Of a stretch of 64,000 nucleotides of DNA, positions 48,301 through 59,689 are shown piece after piece. Under the pieces are notes generated by a model. It made no database searches. It had not been told where the DNA came from and worked only from the letters and a program-made list of their open reading frames with translations. A program made the translations under genes and the position numbers. Position 1 is the first letter of the stretch. Each line of letters opens with the position of its first letter. Where the stretch lies: assembly GCF_958979055.1 (NCBI RefSeq), contig NC_084896.1:124001-188000 (forward strand). The letters run 5' to 3'. The stretch comes from Alnus glutinosa (taxonomy: Eukaryota; Streptophyta; Magnoliopsida; Fagales; Betulaceae).

Positions 48301-48801
48301 ACGAGAAAGGGCTATTAATGCAGCCAAAGCATTTGAGCCGACTAATCCTTTCTGCAGGGTTGTCCTGCGACCATCATATTTGTATAGGGGTTGTATAATG
48401 GTGAGCTGTTGAAATTGATGTGCTAAACATAAATTCATGGTATTATATTAATGGGGTGCTCAATGTATAATGTACTCTTTTTGCATGTGCAGTATCTGCC
48501 ATCCTGTTTTGCTGAAAAGCATCTAAGTGGGGTTTCAGGATTCATCAAACTTCAGACTCCTGATGGGAGACAGTGGCCTGCCCGATGCCTTTACAGAGGA
48601 GGTAGAGCCAAATTAAGCCAGGGATGGTATGAATTTTCGTTGGAGAATTATTTGGGGGAAGGAGACGTTTGTGTCTTTGAACTGATGAAGATGAGGGATA
48701 TTGTGCTAAAAGTTACCGTATTTCGTGTCGCCGAAGACACAGGACTGGTGGTGAACCAACCATTACAGCAAGTCAGCCCAATAAAACTACTTAGAAATTA
48801 G
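45342..48801 (+). CDS. VRN1-like double-B3 protein
   Basis: Four exons: 45342-45407, 47421-48114, 48201-48400, 48493-48801; phases agree, 422 residues. The short first exon ([20 protein letters not shown]) is separated by a 2.0-kb intron. B3 domain 1 (about 5-97) contains [43 protein letters not shown] and [17 protein letters not shown] variable linker follows with a basic patch (KKTVRKKRK, nuclear-signal-like). The segment [20 protein letters not shown] leads into B3 domain 2 (about 290-395): [49 protein letters not shown] and [11 protein letters not shown]. This follows Arabidopsis VRN1 (At3g18990) closely; VRN1 maintains FLC silencing after cold and binds DNA without strong sequence preference. 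The linker is longer than I recall for VRN1. Whether this is the VRN1 ortholog or an RTV1-like paralog is open. Confidence 0.9.
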
Positions 48802-50818
48802 TTTCTGGTAATTTTGAGATTTCTAAACTGTATCAAGTTACTTTTGTCTTCTGGGTGGCTTGTTACTGATCTTATTTATTCATGTGGAGTTTAGATGCCA
48901 TTCAGTGTCCATAAACTTTCCAAGATGACTTAGTGGAAATTTTAGTTTTTTAGGAATTTGAACACAAATATTATGCCTTGACTAGGGTTGTAAATAGATT
49001 GTGCAATCTAGTTTTTATCAAACTGGACCGGAATTGTACATCCTAGTCATTCCCTCCCCCTCCCCATTCCCCTCTTGAGATTTGGCGTTTTCATCTTGAA
49101 GTTCTATTTTATTCTCCAATTACATACTAATTGCTGACTTTGTTGTGTGTGTACGTTTAGTTGTAATTATCTCAATCTGGATGCGTGTTTGTGGGATGGT
49201 CGTGTGATTTGAATTCATTTGCAGGAATTCATTGTTTGCCATTGTTGTGATGTCTAGCACTAAAAGTTTTCACTGTTTTGACTTTTTGTGTGAAGGAACT
49301 CTTCATGCTCATAATCTTAAAGTGTGCATCACACTTTTTTGAGATAAAATATTTGTTATGCTCTCATCTTTCTAAATTTATAATTCTCATTTTGAAGAAA
49401 TGGGAGATGGTAGCCGTCACATCATTAGGTGTCTCATTTTCATGCTTAGCTCTGTACATACGTAAAATGATTTATGTGTAGAAGGTACATCACAGAATTA
49501 ATGTTTGTTTCAGTCTGATGCAGGTGTAAAATGTCTGTACATTTTAGCATGTCAAATTTTTAGGAAGGTTTCTAGTATAAATACAGCTTGTGAAAAACAT
49601 GGAATTCAGAAACTCCATTTGTAATGTTGGCTTGTCAGAAGCTGTTCTTTCCCCAAAATGGCTTAGTCATCACCCTTTAGACCTCATGATGACCCCTAGG
49701 AATCCATGGATCTTGTCGTGACATAAATTTATTGCTCTTATGAAGCGCTCATTTCTAGTTAACCTGCTCTCAAAATTGTTATAGTAACCATATTCTTGAG
49801 CAGGTTTCATGATCCTGCAAAACGTGTATGAATTGATCAATTGTTGGATCGGGATTAGTTGTGGAGTTCTTTTTTTCTTTTTCTTTTTCTTTTTTTTTTT
49901 TTTTTTATATTTTTTAGTTCTTTCTTTTTAAATATTCATCCTCCATGAATCATAGATATGAATGAAAGTGTGGTTGATGATCTTGGCTGGCTTTACCAGT
50001 CTTTCCTTTTTCTTCTCAATTCTCACGCTTTTACTTTTATATTGGCCTTTAGTGGTGATCTTCTTTTGCTTTCGATCTCTATGGCAATCTTTTTTTTCGC
50101 CCTTTTCCGCTTAAGCGGCCATCCTTTTCCGTTCGTCTGTTCGTCTCTGGTTCTTTTTCTTTTTCTTTTTCTTCCCCAAACTTTTCCTCCTCTTCCGGTC
50201 CCAGCAATAATTCGCACAAGAACTTGGTTACATTGAAAAGTGGCCTATAATAAATTTAGGGGCTTAAACTTTTGCAAGAAACAATCAAGTGGCTTACAAC
50301 AAGAAGTCATTCTTAGGATTCTCCAATAATTGAAATTTAGCAACTACTAGTCTAATACTATATATTAATAGTGAATAAATGGCATGAAGCCTAATCTATG
50401 ACATCATGGAAACAAGTTCTTCAACAAGAAGAAGAATATTAACAAATTATGGCGGCCAGTTATCTTACTGGGTCGGGTCATTTATTTGACCCATTCCCAG
50501 CTCCTTTACGATTAGCACTATTTCTTTTGTTTTTTTATTTTCTTGTAATCTTCCATTTGAAAATAATAATAATAAAAAAAAAAAAAATATAAATAGTTGC
50601 TCTTTTTATATGGAAGGCAAAGTATCATCAGCAAAGACATTAATTACTGCCATTGTTATAATGAAAATTAGATTTAACGAAGTACCAAATTTAGGGGTAG
50701 TAAAAATGAAAAATCACGTTAGCTTGGAGTTGGAAATTGCCACTGTTACTGTTAAAATGTTTGTTTAATTATCTTTCCCGAAGGAATGACCAAAAAAGGA
50801 AGAAAGAAAAGGGCAAAT
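48802..50818. other. Intergenic, VRN1-like to tRNA-Asp
   Basis: Contains the VRN1-like 3' UTR, a poly-T/CTTT tract near 49869-49915, a CT-rich stretch to about 50200 and AT-rich DNA. No gene is supported. Confidence 0.65.
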
Positions 50819-50890
50819 CGCCGTTGCCGGGGATCGAACCCGGGTCACCCGCGTGACAGGCGGGAATACTTACCACTATACTACAACGAC
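50819..50890 (-). tRNA. tRNA-Asp (GUC)
   Basis: 72-nt cloverleaf on the minus strand. The acceptor pairs GTCGTTG with CAACGGC; the D-loop is TAGTATAGTGGTAAGTA-like, the anticodon loop contains CCTGTCACG with GTC, and the T arm is CCGGGTTCGATCCCCGG. The discriminator base is G and there is no intron. A run of four T follows as a Pol III terminator. A- and B-box sequences are intact, so a functional nuclear gene is likely. Confidence 0.97.
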
Positions 50891-51366
50891 CTGTTTGATC
50901 TTCTCATTAATTATTTTTTCCTTAAATAAAAAAGAAAAAATGGCAATTTATACTCCCGATAACAGAAAACACTGTTTCCTAGCTATTTAAATTTTGGGAA
51001 AGTCCATACCCCTCAAAGTTCTCAAACTACCATCCTTACAAAAAAGAAGGTGAGTTCAAAAAAGAGTGGTTTAGATAAGAGGCCCTATCTTTGATTTGAT
51101 TCTTTTTATAAAGCCAACCCAATTTCTTCTTACTTTTTCGTGGCCACCATAAATTTAGTTTAAAAAAGTGCACAATATTTTGATTTTCTCTAGTCTGCGT
51201 CGCTTGTCCACCAACCATCCTCTCCCCCCATCTTATCCATTTTCTCCCATCCCTCCCCATATCTTTTGCTGCCCTCACTCTCTCCTTGTACTTCCCTTGA
51301 TATTCTTTTCTGATTTTATTTAGTGTTTGTGTAATTGTCTTAGATCCTTTCTCTTTTCAGATAATA
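50891..51366. other. Intergenic, tRNA-Asp to petM
   Basis: Carries the petM promoter with a TATA box at 51107-51112 and a CT-rich leader. Nothing else is recognised. Confidence 0.7.
51107..51112 (+). promoter_or_regulatory. Possible TATA box of petM
   Basis: TTTTTATAAAGCC context, 255 bp upstream of the ATG; it would give a leader of about 225 nt if used. Confidence 0.45.
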
Positions 51367-51735
51367 ATGGCTACCCTGTCTCCGGCCACCATTACTGCAA
51401 CGGCCACTACCACCATTGCCAACTCTAGGAGGAGGAGGAACAATGTGCATTACATAACAGGGCTGAACTCTTTTGGTGGGCTCAAGGCTCACAACAGCGT
51501 GGCCTCACTTGGTCTTCCTGTATGCACCCAGCAGTCCTTTGCAAAGGTGGTGAGCTCCCTGAAGCTTCCATCACAAGGCAATGGCGGCAGAGGTGGAGGA
51601 GCTCTATCTTCTACCTGTAATGCTGCTGCTGAGATATTCAGGATTGCAGTAATCATGAATGGGCTCACTCTTGTTGGAGTTGCAGTGGGGTTCGTTCTTC
51701 TACGAATCGAAGCGTTTGTTGAAGAGGCCGAGTGA
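51367..51735 (+). CDS. petM: Cytochrome b6f complex subunit PetM precursor
   Basis: Intronless, 122 residues. The N-terminal ~85 residues are rich in Ser, Thr and Ala with few acidic residues ([19 protein letters not shown]), the composition of a chloroplast transit peptide. The mature end carries one membrane helix: [20 protein letters not shown], then [15 protein letters not shown], the PetM signature. PetM is a small single-span subunit of the cytochrome b6f complex in the thylakoid membrane, which passes electrons from plastoquinol to plastocyanin. Nuclear-encoded in all land plants. Light-regulated expression is expected but is not shown by the sequence. Confidence 0.93.
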   Translation: MATLSPATITATATTTIANSRRRRNNVHYITGLNSFGGLKAHNSVASLGLPVCTQQSFAKVVSSLKLPSQGNGGRGGGALSSTCNAAAEIFRIAVIMNGLTLVGVAVGFVLLRIEAFVEEAE

Positions 51736-52654
51736 GAATTTTAGGAGCCTTCGCTTGTTTTATGCTTTTGTTCATCAAGATTGTATCTTTCTTCATGAAT
51801 TCTTCAATTTATGTATTGGATATTTAAAACAAATCACCAAATTGAGCTTCCTTCCTTTTAAAACTTCTTTGAAAGGAAGACACGAACATGTCAAGTGGAG
51901 AGGCTTAAGACACAAACAGCTTGTGATTTTATAATTAGGCCATGGCACCATGACTGAAAACTCGAGCAGCAAACCAGAATTCTCTCTGGAGGGCCTTTGT
52001 AATATCATATTTCAAACTAATAGATGAATTGTAAAAGCACTTGTGCCCTCTAAATGTTTGCACAACCCCACTTCAAATTAAGTGGGAGCTGAATGTGAAT
52101 GACGTACGGTTGCAGGGCTCCAATTCAAGACTTTTTTTTTTTTTTATCCCAATAGGTTAATTCACCACTTATTTCAAAAAGTTAACCCGATAAACAATAA
52201 TAAATTTAATAATCATTTAATTAATATGTTTACACTTCATTTCACCTGTGGGATGACAAGTATTTTTAATTAAAAATTAGGTGAATTCTCGAACTCAAGA
52301 CACCGATTATAATTCTATGTTAAATCATCGTTCATTGCAAAAGCATCTACGAATCCCGTACTTTGAGAAAATATGACATATACATCCACCTGTGATTTCG
52401 AATATGAGTACTTTGTCCTTCATAGCTTTATCCTACAGTGCTATTATACAGTTATTGTTGATTGTTGATTGTATAATAATTGTCACTTTCAGAAACACAT
52501 GTTGGCATATTGAACTCATCCTATACCAGAGGTGGTGGGTAAAATGTTATTTACCCCTGATTTAATCTATATGTTATTGATGCATAGAGCATGATTCATG
52601 TGCTCTTTCAGTCATTGAAAGGACATGATTGCCAGGTTTAACATACTACAATTC
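51736..52654. other. Intergenic, convergent petM / TMEM45-like
   Basis: Two 3' UTRs and AT-rich DNA; no other gene or clear element is seen. Confidence 0.65.
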
Positions 52655-53533
52655 TTATGGATGAGCTTGCTTGAAGCCATTAGTCGATATAGGGAGATCC
52701 ACACCTCTGCTGTGAAGTTGCTCATACTCAGTTGACTGCTCCACTGGGGTGCATTTTCCAACTAATTTCAAGCAAATACATCCACTGAAAATCAAAAGTC
52801 CAGAAAGTATCCAACTGAATTGCAAATTAGCCAGTGCTTTTGCTCTCAACTCAGCCTCTTTAGACTCACAAGTGACCGCTCCGATCATGCCAGCACGACC
52901 CAAATCTGAAACGCAACCTGTCGGGACAAACTGAGGAGCCCATAACATGAACCCCATAAGCATAAACCAGCACCCTTGTAATGCGACTGAAATGGAAAGA
53001 ACAAGAGCCGACGGAAAACTGGTAGGGAAACAAGTCACTGCCAGAGCCGCCACGAAAGAGACAAACACTATGAGCTGCAATAGCCAATGGTAGTGGCCTT
53101 CAAGTCCAACATGGTCAGCCGAGTGGAAATGAAGTAGAAAAAGCTCTTGACCAAATACGGAGGCTGCAAGGATTCCAACAACCCCAGAGAGGTTCTCTGA
53201 TGAATGAGTGAACTCTGCAGAAAGGGTAAAACCAGCAAAAATAGCAAGATGGAGGAACATGGTTGCATGCTCAAAGTTGTCAAGCTTGAAAGCAAAACGA
53301 AGGAAAGGGTAGTCTAGAAGTTGCATGAAAATTGCAAAAACAGAGAAAGAGAGGATGAAAATGAGCTCCAAGTGCTTAAGCTTGGAAAGAGGGCCATGAA
53401 ATGGGTACCAAAACCTTACTCTAAAGTTAGCTGGGCTTTTGAGAAAAAAGGTTCTGATGGTGTTGATGGTGTGCCATAGACCGAGTAGGGTGAGCGCCAA
53501 ACCAGGTATAATGTGGCCTACGAAGGTGCCCAT
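52655..53533 (-). CDS. TMEM45/DUF716 family membrane protein
   Basis: Intronless, 292 residues. It starts MGTFVGHIIPGLALTLLGLW, the conserved N terminus of plant DUF716 proteins. About seven hydrophobic segments follow; family landmarks are HLELIFILSF, FLHLAIFAGFTLSAEF, FGQELFLLHFHSADHVGLEG and FSWILSGLLIFSGC. The histidines in the middle (LLHFHSADHVGLEGHYHW) are typical. The biochemical role is unknown; plant members have been linked to responses to pathogens and the animal TMEM45 relatives are poorly defined. The C-terminal tail is hydrophilic and probably cytosolic or lumenal. Confidence 0.9.
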   Translation of the reverse strand: MGTFVGHIIPGLALTLLGLWHTINTIRTFFLKSPANFRVRFWYPFHGPLSKLKHLELIFILSFSVFAIFMQLLDYPFLRFAFKLDNFEHATMFLHLAIFAGFTLSAEFTHSSENLSGVVGILAASVFGQELFLLHFHSADHVGLEGHYHWLLQLIVFVSFVAALAVTCFPTSFPSALVLSISVALQGCWFMLMGFMLWAPQFVPTGCVSDLGRAGMIGAVTCESKEAELRAKALANLQFSWILSGLLIFSGCICLKLVGKCTPVEQSTEYEQLHSRGVDLPISTNGFKQAHP

Positions 53534-55333
53534 GGAAGTTTCTACTTGTAGTTGTAGAGATTAATGGAGCTTAAATTTGCCTCTTCTGCAATAAACCCCA
53601 AACCAGAGCTTTAATACAACATGAAGGCATCGGATATGTTGCAACAGACAAATAATTCTGATAGATGACGCAAGTTCATTGTGGTAATCTATTCATACTT
53701 TTGGTGCATGCATGGTGCATGTTGCATGGATTTCCACAAACAAGATAGCGTAAAGCGACACGGTGACACCCAATATGTGCACTAATTTAAAGTTTTCAAA
53801 TTTCTACTAATGGAGAAGGAGACGTGCTGGTTGTTTTAACCATATATTTCCCCCTTCCCCCACAAAAAGAAAAAAAGAAAGAAAAGAAAGATAGCATTAA
53901 AGCGATGTCCAATAGGTGTTGAGTGTTAACTAATACTCCAAACATTTTCCTTGTGATAATATCATACTAATACTTAACCAAAAAAAGATAATAGGCTACA
54001 TTATAGGAAGAGCCGCCTTATTGAGATAAGAGTAAATCATAATCTAGGAAAGAGATGAGACATGAAAGAGAGACATATAGATCAAATTAAGGTGATTCGC
54101 CTATGGCCTACATCCACACGCCAAAGCTTTTTTTGTTGTCTACATATTTTCTTGATTTATTTGATTGTAGACAAGACTCTCTTTATAGATAAATAGTCTA
54201 AATGTTACAAGTCTTTTCTAGTTCGACATTAACGACAATAAATTTAATTTACCAATTTGTAACTTTTGTCTCTTAAGTGCTTGTAGCTCTTGTCTCTTGA
54301 GTGCTTGTAAACTCTTGTGACCTTAACTCTTGAGTTCTTGTAACTCTTGTCTCAGTAAGCCTCATCCTTCCCAAGTCTCTCTTTAATTCCCATAGGATGA
54401 AAAGACCAAGTAATATGGGATATATATGATTTAAAAAACTGAAAACCCAAGGGATATCGATTGAACTAATTAAATCAAATTAACAGAGATATAGGTGTAT
54501 TCGATCTACTCTTTTTAATTTTTCCAGGGTGGTCTTCCACTAAACCATATAAGCCAAACATCACTTTAAGGTACAAATCAAAGGCCTAACTCTTCAAGAT
54601 TTGGAGGCGACGTGAATGCCCATGTGCACGTAGTGGAAATTGCGAGCCAAATAAGATCTTCGGTTCCCACTCGGTAAAAGAAACCAATTAACTCCCAGGT
54701 GGATCTTATTCAACTAAATTATTACTAAATGATAAGGTACAATTGTAAGATTGCAAGTATATTCCAAGCTCATGAGCAGAAGATCCTAGCTTGTAAAACT
54801 CCACTAGCTAGGAAATGTTGGAAGCTGAGATATATTATGGCACTTCCAAATGGCTATGTCCGTTTGTGTTTTTCTGCATGAGGTGTACAACTACTAACAG
54901 TTACGGTCTCTCGTTTACCGCAATTTTGATTAGCAATTCATCTTGAGGATGGCACACTCTTACAAGTTATAACAGTGAAGCATGACAAACCTTCTGAGAA
55001 ATCATTTTGCTCTATAACATTATGAAAGTAAAGATGAGCAGTAGCTTACTGCTGATTTACAAACAAACAATAGATTTGAAAGTAAACAGATCATTTAATC
55101 TTAAAATGGTGCATGTCAAAAGCCCATGTTGCTGCTACTTCGTGAGCCCCTTCAATTGTTCCAAATCTACCGTCACCAGGTCTACTCAAAATTTGGTTTC
55201 TGAGCTGGGTGTGTCAACAAGCTGCAGGTATTCAAAACAAGAAGCAACGAAAAGAATCTTCCCATCAAGAACTTTGCTTCAAGAGAACCCCTTTCTCCGT
55301 GAAAGTTCAGAACACGGTGGACTAATAAGTTGT
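53534..55333. other. Intergenic, TMEM45-like to PPR 3' end
   Basis: AT-rich non-coding DNA. A degenerate tandem of about 24-30 bp built on CTTGTCTCTTGAGTGCTTGTAA lies at about 54264-54356. The last 300 bp should include the PPR gene 3' UTR. No gene is supported. Confidence 0.6.
54264..54356. repeat. Degenerate short tandem repeat
   Basis: Three to four copies of a CTTGT(C/G)-CTT(G/A)AGTGCTTGTA-like unit of 24-32 bp, in non-coding DNA. Confidence 0.6.
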
Positions 55334-57274
55334 TTATGAATCACCAATTCCCACAAACTTATCAACTTCGCTGATCCCCTCGATTAAAGAGAGATAGGTG
55401 CTGTCATCAGGTGTTATACCTTTATTTACCATTTCTCTGAGGAGCTCTTCAGCTTGATCACCTTCTTGGTTTTTGCATAAGCCTTGTATAAGAGCATTGT
55501 AAGTGAGAAGAGTGGGATTGAAACCTATACTCAACATCTCATCCCGGACTCTAAATGCATCCTTCATATCACCTTTTCTACTATAACCACTTATAAGAGT
55601 ATTATAACTAATGTTATCAGGCTTAATCCCCATTCTCTTCATCTCATTGAGAAGTTCGCGAGCTTCTTCAACTTTCCCCTCCCTACAGCGCCCTTGCATT
55701 AAGGTATTGTAAGTCACTTCATCAGGAGGAACCTTCATCCTGTCCATCTCCTTCAAAAGTGATAGTGCACGTTCCATGTTACCATTAGCACAGTGACCAT
55801 CAATCAAGGCATTGAACATTATAAGATCTGGCAACATGCCTTTATGCTGTATCCTCTCAAACAAATCATCTGCCTCCTTCATTCTATTCCGTTTACTCAA
55901 TACATGAATAAGTGACGTATAGGTTACCCGTGTAGGCTGAATTCCTTTAGTCAACATCTCATCATGGAAGTTAAAGGCTTTCTTCGCATCCCCACTTCTG
56001 CAATAACCATTAATCAAGATGTTATATGTAATATCATCAGGAACCATTCCCTTCTTTCCCATTTCCTTTATCATATCATCAGCCTCACCCATCCTAGCTT
56101 CCAAAAACAAGGCATGAATCAACATATTGTAAGTTGACACAGTTGGCATTATGCCCTTCCTAATCATCTCATCCTTATAACTAAAAGCCATCTGTAAATT
56201 CCCTTTATTGCAATACCCATCAATCAAAGCATTATATGTCACAGCGCTTGGAACCAACCCATTTTCCACCATTTTACCAACCAGCCCAGATGCCTCCTCA
56301 AGTCTCTTCCCCTTACACATCCCACTAATAAGTGAAGCATACGTATATGAATCTGGTTCCACACCTTTAGCTTTCATGGCATTAAGAATCACCCAAGCCG
56401 CTTCAATCTTCCCTCTTGAACAATACCCATGAATTAAGGTATTATACGTAACAACATTAGGCTTAGCCCCTAAACCATCCATGAACCCAATAAACTCCTT
56501 TGCCTTTTTCAACTTCCCTTCCTTACACAACACATTAATCATTATATTAAATGTATACACACTTGATTGGATCTTCAGCCTAAACATCTCCGCATACAAA
56601 ACCCAGGCTGCCTGCATTCTATTCAACTTCAACAATAAATTCAACATATCATTACAAGTCTCAGTCTTGGGTACGACACTCTTTTCCTTCATCATATCGA
56701 AACACTCAAACGCCTCATCAGCCCTCTTCAATTCACAACAAGCCTTTATTAACAAATCAAAAACAGTACTACTTTTGATACTCAAATTATCGCGCGCAAG
56801 AGCTAACTCATCGAAAAAAACTCTAATTGTAGCAATGCCACTGGAAATGGATTGCTTTATGAGTTCTAAAGTGGGTTTTGGGGATGGGAGACGGGCGACA
56901 ATGGCGATGGCAAGGCAACGGATTTTGATATCGAGACGATGGAACTCGATGTGGGTTATGAATTGAAGAACGGGTTGAGGGGTTTTCTGGAGGTTGTAAA
57001 GTGTGGTGGAGATTAAAGAGGGAGTGAGCTGGGGCGCAAGGTGTTTGATAGAATGCCACTCAGAAGAATGGATCAAGCTTTGAAGGGAGCGCTGAGTGAT
57101 CGGCAGAGGGATTGTAGGGGTGTCTTGAGGGAGGGTCTGGGTTTGTGGGGAGATGCTTGGGTGAGGGGTTGAAGAGAAAAGAAGAGGGGAGGGAGATGGG
57201 TGTGTGGGGAAGAGGGTGGTTTTGAGCTCGTGGCGCATGAAGGCTTGGTATTTGATGATTTTGTGGGGCTTCAT
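55334..57274 (-). CDS. P-class pentatricopeptide repeat protein
   Basis: Intronless, 646 residues, ATG at 57274. The basic N terminus (MKPHKIIKYQAFMRHELKTT) suggests an organelle signal, most likely mitochondrial. From about residue 165 to 640 there are about 14 PPR motifs of 35 residues, each with a VTYNTLIxGxC-like start and an EMxxKGxxPD-like end; no E, E+ or DYW domain follows, so it is P-class. Repeat texts such as YTFNIMINVLCKEGKLKKAK, ITYNILINGYCRSGDAKKAF and GFNPTLLTYNAL agree closely with Arabidopsis At2g15630, so that is the probable ortholog. Such proteins bind organelle RNA through residue pairs in each repeat and stabilise, splice or cleave it; the RNA target is not known here. 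Confidence 0.93.
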   Translation of the reverse strand: MKPHKIIKYQAFMRHELKTTLFPTHPSPSPLLFSSTPHPSISPQTQTLPQDTPTIPLPITQRSLQSLIHSSEWHSIKHLAPQLTPSLISTTLYNLQKTPQPVLQFITHIEFHRLDIKIRCLAIAIVARLPSPKPTLELIKQSISSGIATIRVFFDELALARDNLSIKSSTVFDLLIKACCELKRADEAFECFDMMKEKSVVPKTETCNDMLNLLLKLNRMQAAWVLYAEMFRLKIQSSVYTFNIMINVLCKEGKLKKAKEFIGFMDGLGAKPNVVTYNTLIHGYCSRGKIEAAWVILNAMKAKGVEPDSYTYASLISGMCKGKRLEEASGLVGKMVENGLVPSAVTYNALIDGYCNKGNLQMAFSYKDEMIRKGIMPTVSTYNMLIHALFLEARMGEADDMIKEMGKKGMVPDDITYNILINGYCRSGDAKKAFNFHDEMLTKGIQPTRVTYTSLIHVLSKRNRMKEADDLFERIQHKGMLPDLIMFNALIDGHCANGNMERALSLLKEMDRMKVPPDEVTYNTLMQGRCREGKVEEARELLNEMKRMGIKPDNISYNTLISGYSRKGDMKDAFRVRDEMLSIGFNPTLLTYNALIQGLCKNQEGDQAEELLREMVNKGITPDDSTYLSLIEGISEVDKFVGIGDS

Positions 57275-59689
57275 CTTGGACCTTCCTTCAAAGAGTAGCC
57301 AAATATTAGTTCAAAATGGGTATTGAGGTCACCTTATGACAACGCCGAGTGGCGCTTGAAGGCCCGTGGCGGTGGGTTTCTGCTGCCGCTGCTGCTTCAA
57401 CTAGTGCCGCCAGAAGAGCACTTGCGAGCGACAACTGACAGCGCAAAGTGGAAGGGGGATTTCGAGTCGCTTTTTTAATCTTCGATAATTGTTTTAAACC
57501 GCTATGTGCAGCTCCGTGATAATTTTTATTTTTAAGGGTAAAACGCGCCGGCACCTCCATGACTTGCAGTTGTACATAATTTCCTTCAAGTCCGGCTCGG
57601 CTTCATAAATTTATCATGTGCCCATCCATAAGAACAACATAATTTTTTAATTAGCACATAAAGAGTATATATATATATTTTTTTAATATAATTATTAAAA
57701 AATCACTTTTTTCTCGCATGCTAAATGAACGCATCACATATGGCAATTATAGTACTTATTAAATTTGTTACTTTTATACACTAGTCATTAAAATTTGTAA
57801 CATAAATTTATTAGGTACCATTTAAACTGTGATTAGAAACCTAAAGTGTCAAATAAAATTGCTAGACTATACCTTATTGAGTAAGTGAATTGCCTACTTT
57901 AAGTGGGTAAATTATAAAAATGTTCATGAACTCATGACTAATGGTATTATAAAAGTGGGAAAGATTGTGATACCACGTGGAGTGGAGGCATTGTAGGGCA
58001 TGGGGTTTAAGGAGGACATCAAGGATTTGAGAGAGGGAGAGCAACTTATTAACACTAAAAATATATATATAAGTACCTAATAACACTATACGATGCTTAG
58101 GTATTGAATGATAACGTGGTAAATATTAAGTTTCACAATGATTTCTTACTAGGTGAAACTAGACATTATAGGCAATTTTAAGAATCTTTCATTGTAATTT
58201 GGTTAATTCATTTGGAGTAATAACGCATATATGATTACTGTTTTTCTTTTTCTTGGGTCACATTAGAATGTGTATGTTTCATTTAATTTTAAAGATAATG
58301 AGATTTTTCGAGTTGGGTTTTTACTCTTTGTTGGTTGCACCAAGTCTCTAGCTATAAAGGAATTATTTTAAGCCACACATCTTGAAAGAAAATAACAATG
58401 CTTTATAATGGTTCTAAAATTTCAAAATATCTACTTAAAGCGGTATTTTTAGTCTTTCATCATGTAGGATTTCATGAGCCATGAAGCGCCAACTAAGGTC
58501 ATCCTATTTACTTAAGAAAAGAATAACACTATTTCAGGGAGCATGTTTATAATAGCTTTAAAACCTTCATTTATTTATTTATTTTTCAATTAGTTTATTC
58601 ATAATTAAATGAAAACTAAAAAGGCCATTTCAATCACTTTGCTACGATTACACTTTGGTAGAAGCCACTTGAAAAATCGCACTTTAAAAAGTGCAATTTT
58701 ACTTTTTATGTTACATCAAAATACTTATTCAAATAAAAAACAAAAAACACCTCCCGAATCACATTAACAAATATACATAAATTTTCCTTTATGGTAGTAG
58801 TTCTTACTCTGGTTACTTAGCTTCACATATAATTCAGGCAGAGCCTATGGAAGGGGAAAACGGAAAACCTTAAGCAATCCCCAAGCCAAGTTGAGCACAA
58901 AATCACTTTATGTAGCATTATTTTCTTATTCAGGGTGTTAGATGCAATCATTAGGTTCATTTTCAACAGAATATTGAACAAATCATCATCTCCTCTTTGG
59001 ATTTGGAGCATGAAAGTCACAAGGAGCCCAAAGGTCCCAAACTACATGCATAAACATTAGCTTTCAACCGTTCAAGGGTCTCACGTATCAACTGACAGAC
59101 AAAATGCAACTTGTACATATTTCTCATGTAAATGAAGCAAAAGTCATAATATTTAATAACAAAACTGTCGATCATAATCAGGAAAACATATCATAAATAT
59201 TGAGAACTTTTCCCTAAAGACTATATCAACGATTTTCTTAAACGGACTGAAATTTCTGAGTCTAAATTACTTTGAAGGTAGAAAACAAAAATCTGCTCAC
59301 TCATCACTTGCACCCCGTATGACTAGTCAAGCGCCTAACAAAACTTGGTTGGGAAACAAATTTGTTTACCACTTCTCCTCCCATAGCTCAGGCAAATCTG
59401 CAAGACAAAAGCATTCAAGTAATTTACATGCTTACTTGAAGCTGGACATGAACTCATGAAAGATAAGTCAATGAGCGTAGTATAGAATAAAGATGCACTG
59501 GTACCAACAAAAGTCACATTCTTGAAAAACTATAATATGATACTGCTGGAAGACGTTGATAAATTGTACATTTGTGTATAAATTTTGTTAATTTTTTATT
59601 TGGAAGATAAGCCACAAGCACCAAAAGTTTCTTCCTTTTTTTAAAAAAAAAAAAATATATCTAGAGTTAATAAATTTAGTTAATTTTTA
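57275..59689. other. Intergenic, PPR promoter side to LINE
   Basis: The left end has the PPR promoter region, with a GC-rich stretch near 57340-57450. The rest is AT-rich DNA with a short (TA)n near 57665 and a copy-like AAATCGCACTTT word near 58676. No gene is supported. Confidence 0.6.

Noticed and set aside
49958-50236. 92-codon hydrophobic frame downstream of the VRN1-like gene
   Set aside because: It lies in a CT-rich tract that gives Phe/Leu-rich text in any frame, and no homolog is recognised.
57306-57560. 84-codon minus frame upstream of the PPR gene
   Set aside because: No domain is seen, its composition is biased, and it lies in the PPR promoter region.
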